From: an uncultured Atopobiaceae bacterium
Lineage (GTDB): Bacteria; Actinomycetota; Coriobacteriia; Coriobacteriales; Atopobiaceae
Direction: 5' to 3'
DNA length: 64,000 bases
Assembly (NCBI GenBank): GCA_944321515.1
Contig: CALULO010000006.1
Span: forward strand, 101,972-165,971
The stretch's first letter is position 1. Each line of letters begins with the position of its first letter. A program made the position numbers and the translations under genes. Positions 34,015 to 42,511 of the stretch are shown piece after piece. The notes beneath the pieces are model-generated. The model had not been told where the DNA came from. It saw only the letters and a list, made by a program, of their open reading frames with translations, and made no database searches.

Positions 34015-34071
34015 CTAGGGGCCGCGCTCCCAGCGCGCCGTCAGCGTCCTGGAGCGGCCTCTCGCGGCCAT
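34015..34071 (-). CDS. Conserved 18-residue micro-ORF coupled to the relaxase
   Basis: MAARGRSRTLTARWERGP, with its ATG overlapping the relaxase stop (TGATG). It is the counterpart of 11157-11213 in element 1, with the same length and 12 identical residues. Product function is unknown. Confidence 0.4.
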   Translation of the reverse strand: MAARGRSRTLTARWERGP

Positions 34072-36230
34072 CAGAGACCCGGCCCGTCGTCGCGGGGGCG
34101 GCCCGCGCCCCGGGGCGCCTCCCGGCCGGTCGAGCGGACCTCCTCGCGCGCCGGGGCGAACGCGCCGCCGACGGCCTCGCCCACTGCCGCCGCGAACCGC
34201 GAGCGGGTCTCCGGCCTGTCGAGCCACTCCGCCACGTCGCGGAGCCCGTGCACGATCGCGGGGCGCTTGTCGCGGTCCAGCGCGGACTTGAACCGGTTGG
34301 TCTCGGCGGCCGCGCGGTCGGCGGCGAGCCACAGCGCGCGCACGCCCTGGCTCACGACGTCGTAGGCGCTCCCGGCGAGCTCGAGCAGGCGCCTGGCCTC
34401 GGCCCTGTCCTCGGCGGCCGCACGCCGGTCGGCGCGCGCCGCCTCGCGCTCGGCCGCCGCCTCGGCCCGCATGCGTCCGGCGTCGGCCTCCGCGGCCCTC
34501 CGGGCGTCCTCGGCGTCCCTCTCGGCCTGCCTGCGCACCCGCTCGGCGTGGGCGTCGGCCTCTTTGACGTCGTTGACAGCGCCCTCGAGCCAGCACTTCG
34601 TCTCCTCGGCCTCGGCGTCGAGCCGGGCCGCCTCGGAGCGCTTGGACTCGATCACGGCGTCGAGGCGCCTGGACTCCCCACCCTTGGCCGCGATGTCCTC
34701 GTCGAGGCGCCTGACCCTGGCGCCCTTGGACGCGATCTCGCCGTCGAGCCGCCTGACCTTGGCGCGCCTGCCGGCCAGCTCTCGCTCGACGTCGGCCTCT
34801 GCCGTCCCCACGGCCCGCTCGCGGCGCTCGAGGTCGGCGCAGGCACGCTCCACCGCACGCCCGCGCTCGTCGACTTGCCCCTCGCGCTCGCCCAGGGCGT
34901 TCTCGCGGGCCCTGAGCGCGGCGGCCTGCCGCTCAAGCGCGGCCCGCTGCTCGGCGAGCTCGCGCGTGCCCGGCACGTGGACGGTCGGCGGCTCGGTCCC
35001 GGCGCGCTTCGCCGTGGCCAGCGCGGCGATGTGGTCGATCAGGGCGGCGTCCCTGTCACCCTTCGTGGGCTCGCGGTCTCGCGGCAGGTAGTCCTCGACG
35101 GTCTTCGGGCGCTCGAACCCCTCGACGGCGGCGCGCTGCGCCTCCCTGCGGGTCTCGGCGGCGTCGCGCTCGGCCGCCGCGCGGGTCTCGTCAGCCTCGG
35201 CCTCGGCACGCTCGACCTCCTCGGCGCGCGCGTCGAGCTCGGCCGCGTCGGCGATGTTCTGCTCGGCGTCGCGGAAGTTCCTCCTCGCCTCGGCAGCGTT
35301 GCGCTCGGCGTCGGCGGCGTTGCGCTCGGCGTCGGCGGCGTTGCGTGCGGCCTTCTCCTGCTGCTTGCGCTGCCAGCGCTGAGTCCGCGCGTACTTGTTC
35401 GCGGGCTGCGCGGGCTCCTTGAAGACCTCGCCGGTCTTCTTCTCAATCTCACGCTTCTCTCCGTAGCTGAGGTGCGGCTTGACCGTCCAGCCCGTGGCCT
35501 CGAGGTCGTTCTCGTCGACGGGCTCGCGCCAGCCGCGCTTCGCCATCTCAATGGGGAAGATGTTATGCAGCAGCTTGATCCGGCCGCTGTTCAGGATTGA
35601 TCCGGTGCGGTAGAGACAGCCGTCGTCCTTGCCGCGATACCGCTTCTTGAAGTTCTTTGCGCCCTCCTCGCCGAACCCCTCGACCAGGAGCTCGTCGTCG
35701 GGAAGCAGGTCGGGCATGCGCCCGGTGCCGTGCCCGTGCAGGCCCTCGTCGCCGAGCTCGTCGTCGCGCGTGAGCCCGCGCTCCTCCATGGCGCCCTCGT
35801 CGACGTGGACCGCCCACGCGTCGAGCGGCGCGCCGAACCATACCTCGTAGACCTCGCGCGCGTCGAGCATGAACTTGTCGCGCAACGGCTTGTCCCACTG
35901 CGCGACGGCCTCCTCGTCGGGCGTGATGACGCACGCGACGCCCACCGCCGTCAGCGACGACGGCTTGCGCCTGCCGGCCCTCTGCTGCTCGAGCGAGTAG
36001 TCCTCGAACTTCTGGACGAACCAGTCGGCCAGCGCCTCGCCCGACGTCCCGCAGCCCTCGGGGAAATCGTAGGTGTTCCCGGCCGAGCGCGTCTTGTCGA
36101 TGTGGGCCGTCTTGGACGCGCGCTCGTCGCCGAACTCCGGCGCGGCTTTTTGCACCGGCATCGACGACTTTGTCGACTTGCCGTTGTTGGTGAGCGTCAT
36201 CACGCTCACGCCGACTCCCACCTGCGGCAT
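34071..36230 (-). CDS. MobV-like relaxase with long coiled-coil tail
   Basis: 719 residues. The relaxase domain has HVDEG (His142) and, after an insertion, GLHGHGTG (His165, His167), the histidine cluster of MobV-type enzymes in a variant form. From residue 290 it is almost entirely Ala/Arg/Glu coiled coil, including a short repeated block RNAADAERNAADAE, and it ends GRPRDDGPGL. The ATG at 36230 has GGAGG 6 nt upstream. The frame stays open far upstream but without a start site. It should nick oriT in the 36231-36673 gap. Confidence 0.72.
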   Translation of the reverse strand: MPQVGVGVSVMTLTNNGKSTKSSMPVQKAAPEFGDERASKTAHIDKTRSAGNTYDFPEGCGTSGEALADWFVQKFEDYSLEQQRAGRRKPSSLTAVGVACVITPDEEAVAQWDKPLRDKFMLDAREVYEVWFGAPLDAWAVHVDEGAMEERGLTRDDELGDEGLHGHGTGRMPDLLPDDELLVEGFGEEGAKNFKKRYRGKDDGCLYRTGSILNSGRIKLLHNIFPIEMAKRGWREPVDENDLEATGWTVKPHLSYGEKREIEKKTGEVFKEPAQPANKYARTQRWQRKQQEKAARNAADAERNAADAERNAAEARRNFRDAEQNIADAAELDARAEEVERAEAEADETRAAAERDAAETRREAQRAAVEGFERPKTVEDYLPRDREPTKGDRDAALIDHIAALATAKRAGTEPPTVHVPGTRELAEQRAALERQAAALRARENALGEREGQVDERGRAVERACADLERRERAVGTAEADVERELAGRRAKVRRLDGEIASKGARVRRLDEDIAAKGGESRRLDAVIESKRSEAARLDAEAEETKCWLEGAVNDVKEADAHAERVRRQAERDAEDARRAAEADAGRMRAEAAAEREAARADRRAAAEDRAEARRLLELAGSAYDVVSQGVRALWLAADRAAAETNRFKSALDRDKRPAIVHGLRDVAEWLDRPETRSRFAAAVGEAVGGAFAPAREEVRSTGREAPRGAGRPRDDGPGL

Positions 36231-36405
36231 GTGCCGCCTCCTTTCCGTCCATGCGCCCGCACCTGCGGGCGGCAGACCATGCGCGCCCAAAAGGGCGCCA
36301 AACCCGTGTGCCCCAAAAGGGGCGGGCGCTGCGCGCCGAGTGCTCGCATGCGCGAGCGGTCGCCTGGTGGGCGCACAGGGGCGCCGGAAAACTCCTAAGG
36401 TTAGC

Positions 36406-36465
36406 GCCCATAGGGGTTTTCCGGCTCGCGGCCTAGGGGCCGCTCGTCTCCAAACCCCGATGGGC
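36406..36465 (-). other. Candidate oriT of element 2
   Basis: A long inverted repeat: GCCCATAGGGGTTTTCC (36406-36422) against CTCCAAACCCCGATGGGC (36448-36465), with an inner stem GCGGCC/GGCCGC. It lies in the 443-bp gene-free gap (36231-36673) upstream of the relaxase gene. The GCCCAnnGGGGTTTT core is shared with the hairpin before the element 1 relaxase. The rest of the gap is GC-rich with several short hairpins. Confidence 0.5.
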
Positions 36466-36673
36466 CTCGCTCTCGGGGCTATCGCCCCGCCGCGAGGGGC
36501 ACCCCCGGCACGCCCCGAGGCGTGCCCTTGGGCGCGTCTACGGCCGCCGTCGCCTTGTGGCTCCTGCGGCCTCGCCGTGCCCGGCCGGACGCACCGCGCC
36601 CTCGCCTCGCCGTGCTCGCGGCCCCGAGGGGCCGCGTCGACGGCTCGGCTCGCGCGGGCGCCGGCCACGTGCG

Positions 36674-36970
36674 TCAGACGCCCGTTGGCGCTGACGCACT
36701 CCGCGCGTCGGAGCCGCGAGCCCGGAGGCTCGCGTTCTCCGCGCGCAGGCGCTCGAGCTCGGCGCGCATGTGCTCGCCCTCGACCGCCTTCACGAGCGCG
36801 TCGCGCTCGGCGTTCAGACGCTTCAGCCGCGCGCGGTGCGCGCGCTTGACTTCTGCGATCTTCGCGTCGAGCGCAGCCACGCGCTCGTCGTCCTCGGCGC
36901 GCCACGCGTCCGCAGCGGCGGTGACGCCAGACGCCTCCTCGCGCACGACAATCTCCTCGTCCGCCTTCAT
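36674..36970 (-). CDS. Short coiled-coil protein upstream of the relaxase
   Basis: 98 residues, coiled coil from about residue 30 (DERVAALDAKIAEVKRAHRARLKRLNAERDALVKAVEGEHMRAELERLRAENASL). The second ATG (36970) is 5 nt after GGGAGG and is preferred. Its position before the oriT candidate is the same as for the coiled-coil genes at 8164 and 49304; a MobC-like accessory role is an inference. Confidence 0.55.
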   Translation of the reverse strand: MKADEEIVVREEASGVTAAADAWRAEDDERVAALDAKIAEVKRAHRARLKRLNAERDALVKAVEGEHMRAELERLRAENASLRARGSDARSASAPTGV

Positions 36971-37009
36971 TCGCATCCTCCCGTCGCGTCTCGGATTGAC
37001 GGGGCCCGC

Positions 37010-37429
37010 CTAGAGCACCGAGAGATGGTGCGAGCTGACCTCCTCGCGCATCGTTCGCCGCGCCGCGCAGGCGGCCTCGTAGCACCGCTGCTGAGCGGAG
37101 CGGGCGCCCTCCTCGTCGCCGCGCAGGCGTGCGAGGTCCGCCTCGGCCGCGGCGATGAGCAGGTTCGCCACGACGAGGTCCTCGACGCAGCGGGCATGGT
37201 CTCGAACCCACGTCGCGGCCTCGAGGTAGCCCGCGCAGCGCCCCTCCATGTCGGTCTTGCTGCGGCGTGCGACCTCGAGGGTGCGCAGGAGAATCGCGAC
37301 GAGCTCGTCCTCGCCCGAGTAGCGCGAGGCGAGCGTGGCCCCGAGGGCGCAGAGCATCGAGCGCGCGTACTCGTGCTTGGGGGCGTCGTTCCGGTCGCTC
37401 CGGTAGTTGTGGTTGCTGCGGTTCGTCAT
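37010..37429 (-). CDS. Hypothetical helical protein after piPolB
   Basis: 139 residues (MTNRSNHNYRSDRNDAPKHEYARSMLCALGATLASRYSGEDELVAILL...), all-helical in appearance with scattered cysteines. It occupies the slot filled by the Cys-rich GIAVE proteins in elements 1 and 3 but is not similar to them. AAAGGAG precedes the ATG by 9 nt. Confidence 0.55.
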   Translation of the reverse strand: MTNRSNHNYRSDRNDAPKHEYARSMLCALGATLASRYSGEDELVAILLRTLEVARRSKTDMEGRCAGYLEAATWVRDHARCVEDLVVANLLIAAAEADLARLRGDEEGARSAQQRCYEAACAARRTMREEVSSHHLSVL

Positions 37430-37584
37430 CGTTGTCACTCCTTTACTTTCGGGTACGTTCTCTCGGGAGGGGGCCAAGACCCTCCCTTGCTGGTTGCAGC
37501 CATTGGTCACCCGTCGCACGGACGCGACCGGCGCGCTTGGGGTGGCGGGGGTCGAGGGGAGAGGCTCGGCGCCATCGAGATCAC

Positions 37585-40500
37585 CTAGGCCCAGAGCGCG
37601 AGCCACTGCGCGGGGTCGTCCGCGCGCATGGCGCCGAGCACGTCGTCCAGCATCTCGACGGGCACGCCGGTCACGTTGCGGTTGCGGCGGCCGAGACCCT
37701 TCCACGTGTCGCGCGTGAACTTGCCGGCGTGCTTCGACGTCGCCGGGACGAAGCGGTTCACCCATGCCACGCAGCGGTCGATGGAGCCGTCGGAACCGTC
37801 GTTGAGCGCGGCGAGCGGCGGGATGTCGGCCCGCCCCATCCGGTAGAGCGCCACGGCGCCCTTCACGAGCGCCCACGCCGGGTCCTTCGCCGAGAACCTG
37901 CCCGTTGCGCCCATGCGCAGGAAGAACCGCTCCCAGTCGGCACGGGTTCGGAGGCACGAGCCCTCGGCGATGCGCCGGGCGACGGCCTTGGCCTTGAGGT
38001 AGTCGTCAACACTGCCCCACGGCTCGGTGTCGAATCGTGCGACCGGATAGCTCTGACCGTCCACGGGCACGTCCACGTCGCGCATGGTGTCGCGGAGCGG
38101 GCGGCGCTTGCAGTCGAAGTCCATCGACAGAAAGCGTCCCTGGTCACGAAACGTGAAGTCAGCGCGGTCGTCGCGGTCGGTGAGCTTGCGGAAGTCGGTG
38201 GGGCGTGGCTTGTGGGTCTCGACCTTGCCCGTGCGCGCGGCGACTGCTCGGAACAGGGCCTCGCGGTCGGCTCGGGAGTCCTTGACCTCGCCGGTCACGA
38301 GCGAGTTGTGCGCGCACACGCCGGGCAGCCCGTCGAGGACGGAGTCCTCGCCGCCCACGTGCAGAGAGACGTTGCCGCGCGTCGAGAAGTTGAGCAGGTC
38401 GTCCTGCGCGTGCTTGAGCGCCCAGATGGACGGGTCCTGTCCGTCGGTGAGCGCGAGCCGCGCTTGATGGAAGTACGGCGCGAGCCCGTGGAGGTCAAGC
38501 GCCTCGAGCTCGTCGACGGTAGCGTCGGTGATGAACCCGTCGGTCGTGACGGAGTAGACCTCGTGGCCCAGCTCGTGCAGTTGGTTCATCGCTGCCGCGA
38601 GGAGGGCTCGCACGAGCGAGGTGATCATCGCGGCGTGGTAGGGGCTGGTGACGGCGGAGCCCTCAAGGTCCTCCATTACGCCCTTGAAGGCGTTGTACGT
38701 AGACTTCTGAGCGACCCCTTGCGATACTTTGCCGTAGCCCCCGCCGTTGATGCAGAGCTTCGCCAGCAGCTCAGTGAGCGAGCCCTTTCCGTACTTCCGC
38801 TTGGCCTCGGCACGGGACTCGACGAACGTCCCGACGACGTTCGAGAGGCACATCGAGTACGACCCGTCGTCGCGGCGCAGCGGGCGCAGCCGCACGCCGT
38901 GCTTGACGTGCACGCGGGCGCCGAGGCGCAGGGCGATCCACAGCTCGGGGGCCGCGGCGACGACGCAACCCGCCCCGTCGGAGGTGCGGGGGTGGATGAG
39001 CGCGGTGTCGGCGGCGATGGGCAGGCACGGCATGTAGACGCCGCTGGGGAACTCGAACGAGACCTCGGCGAGCAGTGGCGTGCAGGGGCCGAGGGCCCCG
39101 TCGAAGTCGTCGCGCTCGAGGTCGCGGTCGCGGAACTCGGAGAGCACGGGGCGCTCCCAGTCCACGTCCGGGACGAGGCGCATTCCCGTGGGGTAGGCGT
39201 TCTGGACGTCCACGTCGTAGGTGAGCTTGTCGTGGTAGCCGATGAGCATGGAGGCGTTGTTGCCGCCGTGGTAGGCGATGGAGCCCATGTTCATCACCAT
39301 CGCGGCGTCGGTCGAGATGGGCGCGAGCCTCGCGAACGGGACCATCCCGGAGGCCGTGTAGGCCACGCCGCCCTGCCTGACCTTGCACATCCCACGATAC
39401 CGGCGGTTGTAGTCAGCGACCGTGTCGCAGCCGAGGTAGTCCATGATGCTCCGGCGGGCGACCTTGGCGGCGGCGCTGTTCGCGGTCACGGGCAGCTCGC
39501 GGTCGACGCCGAACAGTGCCTTCGCGTAGAGCAGGCACACCACGGCGTCGTTCACGGCGTAGTCGAGGTAGAGTGCGATGTCGTCGCGCAAGAGCAGGTC
39601 CATCTGCTCCTTGTACGTCTGCGGCACGTCGATCTTCGGGAAGTCGATCGCCTCGCCGAGCGCGGCGAGCGACTTCTTACCGGGGGGCGCGTAGCACATC
39701 GTGTCGCGGACGCTCATGAGGACGTCCTGGAACTCATAGCCGGCCGTGGCGCAGGAGACCAGGGCGCTCATGGGGCGCAGCGTGACGAGGCCGCCCTGCA
39801 CCTTTGACGTGCGCACGAGCAGGTCTTTTTCATAACCGGCGGAGTCGAAGCCCGTGAGGCCGGCCATTCCGTAGTGGCTGACGAGCGTCACGTCGAGCTT
39901 CCAATCGGGGAACTTCGCCCCGTCGGCGTCGTTCGGGTCCACGCCGATTCCCGCGTAGTTCGCGGTGTAGCCGACGGAGCAGCCGGAGGCGCGCGTGCCC
40001 TCGAAGAAGTCCCGGTAGCGGCGACCCTCCCTGAGGGCGGCGAGCTGCTCGTCGCTCAACGCATCCGGATCGAGGTCGTCGGCGTAGAACGAGTCGGCGC
40101 GCAGCAGCCCTCGCAGCGCGTAGCGCCGCCCACCCTCTCGGTGCACAAACCAAGCGCTGTCGAACGCCTTCGACAGCAGCCACCTGGGAGAGTCCTCATC
40201 GACGGGGGCCCACGCGAGCAGCTCGCGGGCCTCCTCCTCGTAGGGGAGGCACCTGCACAGCTCGGCGAGAGCCCCGGCGCGCGCCAGGCAGCTGCTGTAG
40301 CCGTCGGGCTCCCTGAGCGGTTTCGCGGGCGGCGCGGGGACGAACTTGAGCACGTTGCCCTCCTCGTCCGCACGTTTTGCCTCGTCGGGCCCGTCAGCGG
40401 GGAGATGGACCCACCAGCCTTGGTAGTCCGCGTACCGGTACCTGCGGGAAAGCCCGGAGATGACGAGGGAGAGGGCGTCGTCTCGCGCGATACGGCCGCC

Positions 40501-41292
40501 GTCGCGTGACACGAGCGCCCACTCGTGCAGAACGAACTCACCGGCGTCGTCGCGGTCCAGCACAACGAACTGGTAGGAGAGCATGCGGCGCGCGCCGGCG
40601 CGCTCGACGTACTCCGTGTCGTCGCCCACCTCGACGTGGAGGCCAGCGTACTCGCGCCCACGCAGGGCGTCCAGTGCCTCGATGCCGAAGCCGCCGCCCA
40701 GGCGCGCGATGGCGGTGCTCGCGTCGCCCTTGGCGAGGACGGGGAGCGGCGGCAGCGCCGGGGGCGCGGGCACGGAGGACGTGCTACTCCTGCTGCACGC
40801 GCTGGTGGTGGTCTTCCGCCGGTTGGGTTCACCCAACTGCGAAGTTGACACCACCCCCTGATTTGCCTGTTTACCTGCGGAGACGCCCTGCAACTCCTGC
40901 GACGCGTCGCTTGGGCAGGGGTCTTTTCCCAAGCGTCCTGTAGCAGGAGTCGCAAGGCTCGCTGCATCGACCGTCACCATCGCCGCGTCGGCGAGCTTCA
41001 CGGTGCGCTCGAACACGCCGATGGGCGCCTTGGCCCAGTGGTCGCGCCCGTCGGGCTTCCTCTCCCTGCGCTCGGGGTCGGCGGAGCGCCCCTTCCCGGG
41101 CCAGAAGTAGGAGAATCGCCAGCCGCGCTCCCTCGCGGCCCGGAGCTGCTCCCGCGTCGGATCCAGCGGAACTGCCCCCGTCCTGGCGCGCTTCTGCCTG
41201 GCTCGCTTCTCGGGGACGACGACCTTCGTCCCCACTAGGCCCTCCAGGTCCCTGAGGGCTTTGCGCTCGGTCCTCGCCCTCTTCCCGCTCAT
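37585..41292 (-). CDS. Family B DNA polymerase, piPolB-like (element 2)
   Basis: 1235 residues. Polymerase motifs: A, YDVDVQNAYP (catalytic Asp695); B, KLCINGGGYGK (Lys845-Lys855); C, YSVTTDGFI (Asp918, TTDG instead of DTDS). Between B and C there is a TSPYHAAMITSLVRALLAAAMNQL block. An exonuclease domain shows DDTE (Asp225, Glu227) and YAVND (Tyr578, Asp582), but the middle ExoII region reads SHYGMAGLTGF, where the element 3 protein has an Asp. A TTDG motif C with protein-primed-like architecture is characteristic of primer-independent piPolBs. It overlaps the upstream HTH gene by 4 nt. An N-terminal 180-residue Lys/Arg- and Ser-rich extension has no recognised domain. Confidence 0.8.
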   Translation of the reverse strand: MSGKRARTERKALRDLEGLVGTKVVVPEKRARQKRARTGAVPLDPTREQLRAARERGWRFSYFWPGKGRSADPERRERKPDGRDHWAKAPIGVFERTVKLADAAMVTVDAASLATPATGRLGKDPCPSDASQELQGVSAGKQANQGVVSTSQLGEPNRRKTTTSACSRSSTSSVPAPPALPPLPVLAKGDASTAIARLGGGFGIEALDALRGREYAGLHVEVGDDTEYVERAGARRMLSYQFVVLDRDDAGEFVLHEWALVSRDGGRIARDDALSLVISGLSRRYRYADYQGWWVHLPADGPDEAKRADEEGNVLKFVPAPPAKPLREPDGYSSCLARAGALAELCRCLPYEEEARELLAWAPVDEDSPRWLLSKAFDSAWFVHREGGRRYALRGLLRADSFYADDLDPDALSDEQLAALREGRRYRDFFEGTRASGCSVGYTANYAGIGVDPNDADGAKFPDWKLDVTLVSHYGMAGLTGFDSAGYEKDLLVRTSKVQGGLVTLRPMSALVSCATAGYEFQDVLMSVRDTMCYAPPGKKSLAALGEAIDFPKIDVPQTYKEQMDLLLRDDIALYLDYAVNDAVVCLLYAKALFGVDRELPVTANSAAAKVARRSIMDYLGCDTVADYNRRYRGMCKVRQGGVAYTASGMVPFARLAPISTDAAMVMNMGSIAYHGGNNASMLIGYHDKLTYDVDVQNAYPTGMRLVPDVDWERPVLSEFRDRDLERDDFDGALGPCTPLLAEVSFEFPSGVYMPCLPIAADTALIHPRTSDGAGCVVAAAPELWIALRLGARVHVKHGVRLRPLRRDDGSYSMCLSNVVGTFVESRAEAKRKYGKGSLTELLAKLCINGGGYGKVSQGVAQKSTYNAFKGVMEDLEGSAVTSPYHAAMITSLVRALLAAAMNQLHELGHEVYSVTTDGFITDATVDELEALDLHGLAPYFHQARLALTDGQDPSIWALKHAQDDLLNFSTRGNVSLHVGGEDSVLDGLPGVCAHNSLVTGEVKDSRADREALFRAVAARTGKVETHKPRPTDFRKLTDRDDRADFTFRDQGRFLSMDFDCKRRPLRDTMRDVDVPVDGQSYPVARFDTEPWGSVDDYLKAKAVARRIAEGSCLRTRADWERFFLRMGATGRFSAKDPAWALVKGAVALYRMGRADIPPLAALNDGSDGSIDRCVAWVNRFVPATSKHAGKFTRDTWKGLGRRNRNVTGVPVEMLDDVLGAMRADDPAQWLALWA
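40822..40953. repeat. Hairpin cluster inside the element 2 piPolB gene
   Basis: GTTGGGT-TC-ACCCAAC (40822-40837) and a 64-nt inverted repeat (arms 40890-40915 and 40928-40953, 21 of 26 positions pairing, loop with TCTTTT) fall in the region coding for a low-complexity linker before the exonuclease domain. TTGACACCACC (40845-40855) resembles the TGACACCATC arm in the same region of the element 3 polymerase gene. Confidence 0.6.
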
Positions 41293-41594
41293 GCCGACCG
41301 CCGTCCCTCGTCGAGCAGCGCCGCGAGGCGGGCGATCTGCGCGTCGGTGAGCGCCGGCATCGCCTGCGCGATCTCCGCCGCGAGGCGGTCGGCCAGCTCC
41401 TCGTTGGTGATGGAGCGCGTGCCCGCATGGCGCAGCGCGATCCTCGCCTTGATGTCGCCCTCGGAGACGAAGCGGCTGCGACCGCGCACGTACGAGCGCA
41501 CCGAGCCGTCCTTGGCCCAGCGCATGAGCGTGTGACGCGACGCGTGACCGCGCGCAACTGCTGTTTTGATTGTGATAAAGTCGTTAACTAACAA
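41289..41594 (-). CDS. Small HTH protein, first gene of the piPolB operon
   Basis: 101 residues, starting with TTG 6 nt after GGAGG, the latter buried in a leader hairpin. A MerR/excisionase-like HTH (ASRHTLMRWAKDGSVRSYVRGRSRFVSEGDIKARI) and a helical tail (LADRLAAEIAQAMPALTDAQIARLAALLDEG) align with the element 1 protein at 3660-3959. It overlaps piPolB by 4 nt (ATGA), so its translation controls that of the polymerase. Likely a replication or copy-control factor. Confidence 0.7.
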   Translation of the reverse strand: MLVNDFITIKTAVARGHASRHTLMRWAKDGSVRSYVRGRSRFVSEGDIKARIALRHAGTRSITNEELADRLAAEIAQAMPALTDAQIARLAALLDEGRRSA

Positions 41595-41596
41595 GT

Positions 41597-41657
41597 GGGG
41601 CCTCCGCGGAATCGGGCTCGACGCAAGGCGTCGAAGCAGCTGATTCCGCGATGCCCC
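41597..41657 (-). promoter_or_regulatory. Two-tier leader hairpin enclosing the Shine-Dalgarno
   Basis: On the minus strand the outer stem pairs GGGGCATCGCGGAATC with GATTCCGCGGAGGCCCC, and the inner stem is TCGACGC-CTT-GCGTCGA. GGAGG is inside the 3' arm, 6 nt before the TTG start. A TACAAT at 41797-41792 (minus) is a possible -10 for the leader. The 41595-41880 stretch has no gene. Confidence 0.62.
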
Positions 41658-42147
41658 TTATCTTCTCCGGGCGGGACGGTAAGCCCCCGCCTCCTGCGGT
41701 GATGATTTTCGCGGACGCGACGCGCGTTTTTCGGGCGTCGCGCTCGGCCTATCTGGAAACCAGTGCGGCCTATACCTACTTGCTGGCCTGAATTGTAGCA
41801 CGCGTTGCTTTAGGCCACCCAGTCGTGGCTCAGCAACAATGTAGAAAACTGATACATGAATGTTGAAAACAATATTATTGAGAGAGACGCGGAAGGGTTA
41901 AAATAAAGACGATGGGTCTGTCCGGGACCCATGAGAAGACGCTCAGGGAGGCCTCCCCCGCGTCGACCGCCGAGAGCCGTGACCTATCGGCTGCTCGCGT
42001 CGGCGTCGCGCCCTGTCGGCCACGCGCCGGCTCGGCGGAGCCACAACGAGAGGTCGGAGCCACACCGTCCCGCCTAAGTCGTCGGCGGGCGGAAATCTCC
42101 CCGGCTGGGAGCGCGGGTGCTCGGATGGCACCCTTCCGGACGCACCG

Positions 42148-42188
42148 CCCAGCATCCGCGAGCGCGCGAGAGCGCGCCTGATGCTGGG
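42148..42188 (+). promoter_or_regulatory. Two-tier hairpin before the second HTH gene of element 2
   Basis: CCCAGCATC (42148-42156) pairs with GATGCTGGG (42180-42188) around an inner GCGCGC-GAGA-GCGCGC. The presumed ribosome site GGGGG overlaps the 3' arm, as in the three replication leaders. A possible promoter (TTGAGA 41878, TAAAAT 41899) lies about 250 bp upstream, so the leader is long and GC-rich. Confidence 0.5.
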
Positions 42189-42195
42189 GGCAATC

Positions 42196-42429
42196 ATGAC
42201 AAAAAGGAACGACGGCGCGCCAAGCGCTGCGCCCATCCTCGTCACGTCCGACGAGGCCGCGCGCATCATCGGCATCGCGCCGAAGACGCTCGTGAACTGG
42301 CGCAACCGCGGCAAGGGCCCGGCGTACGTGCGCCTCGGCGAGAAGCACTCGCCGGTCATGTACCGCGTCCGCGACCTCGAGGCATGGATCGACTCGCGCG
42401 TCGTCGGCGCTGGGAGGGGCGCCCGATGA
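42196..42429 (+). CDS. Excisionase-like HTH protein
   Basis: 77 residues with an AlpA/Xis-type winged helix: LVTSDEAARIIGIAPKTLVNWRNRGKGPAYVRLGEKHSPVMYRVRDLEAWID. It is directly upstream of the integrase gene and co-oriented, so it is the best candidate for the recombination directionality factor of element 2. A 27-residue frame (42426-42509, MTPPVARRPL...) overlaps its stop and the integrase start and may only serve coupling. Confidence 0.75.
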   Translation: MTKRNDGAPSAAPILVTSDEAARIIGIAPKTLVNWRNRGKGPAYVRLGEKHSPVMYRVRDLEAWIDSRVVGAGRGAR

Positions 42430-42511
42430 CGCCGCCTGTCGCTCGCCGCCCCCTTCCGGGGCCCGGCGACGGGGGCCCGCTCGTCAAGTCCGTGGCGAGG
42501 GGGTGGTGACC

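Noticed and set aside
36231..37211. Upstream extension of the element 2 relaxase frame
   Set aside because: The frame stays open through the GC-rich gap but has no start with a ribosome site before 36230, and the gap carries the oriT-like repeats and two other genes on the same strand.
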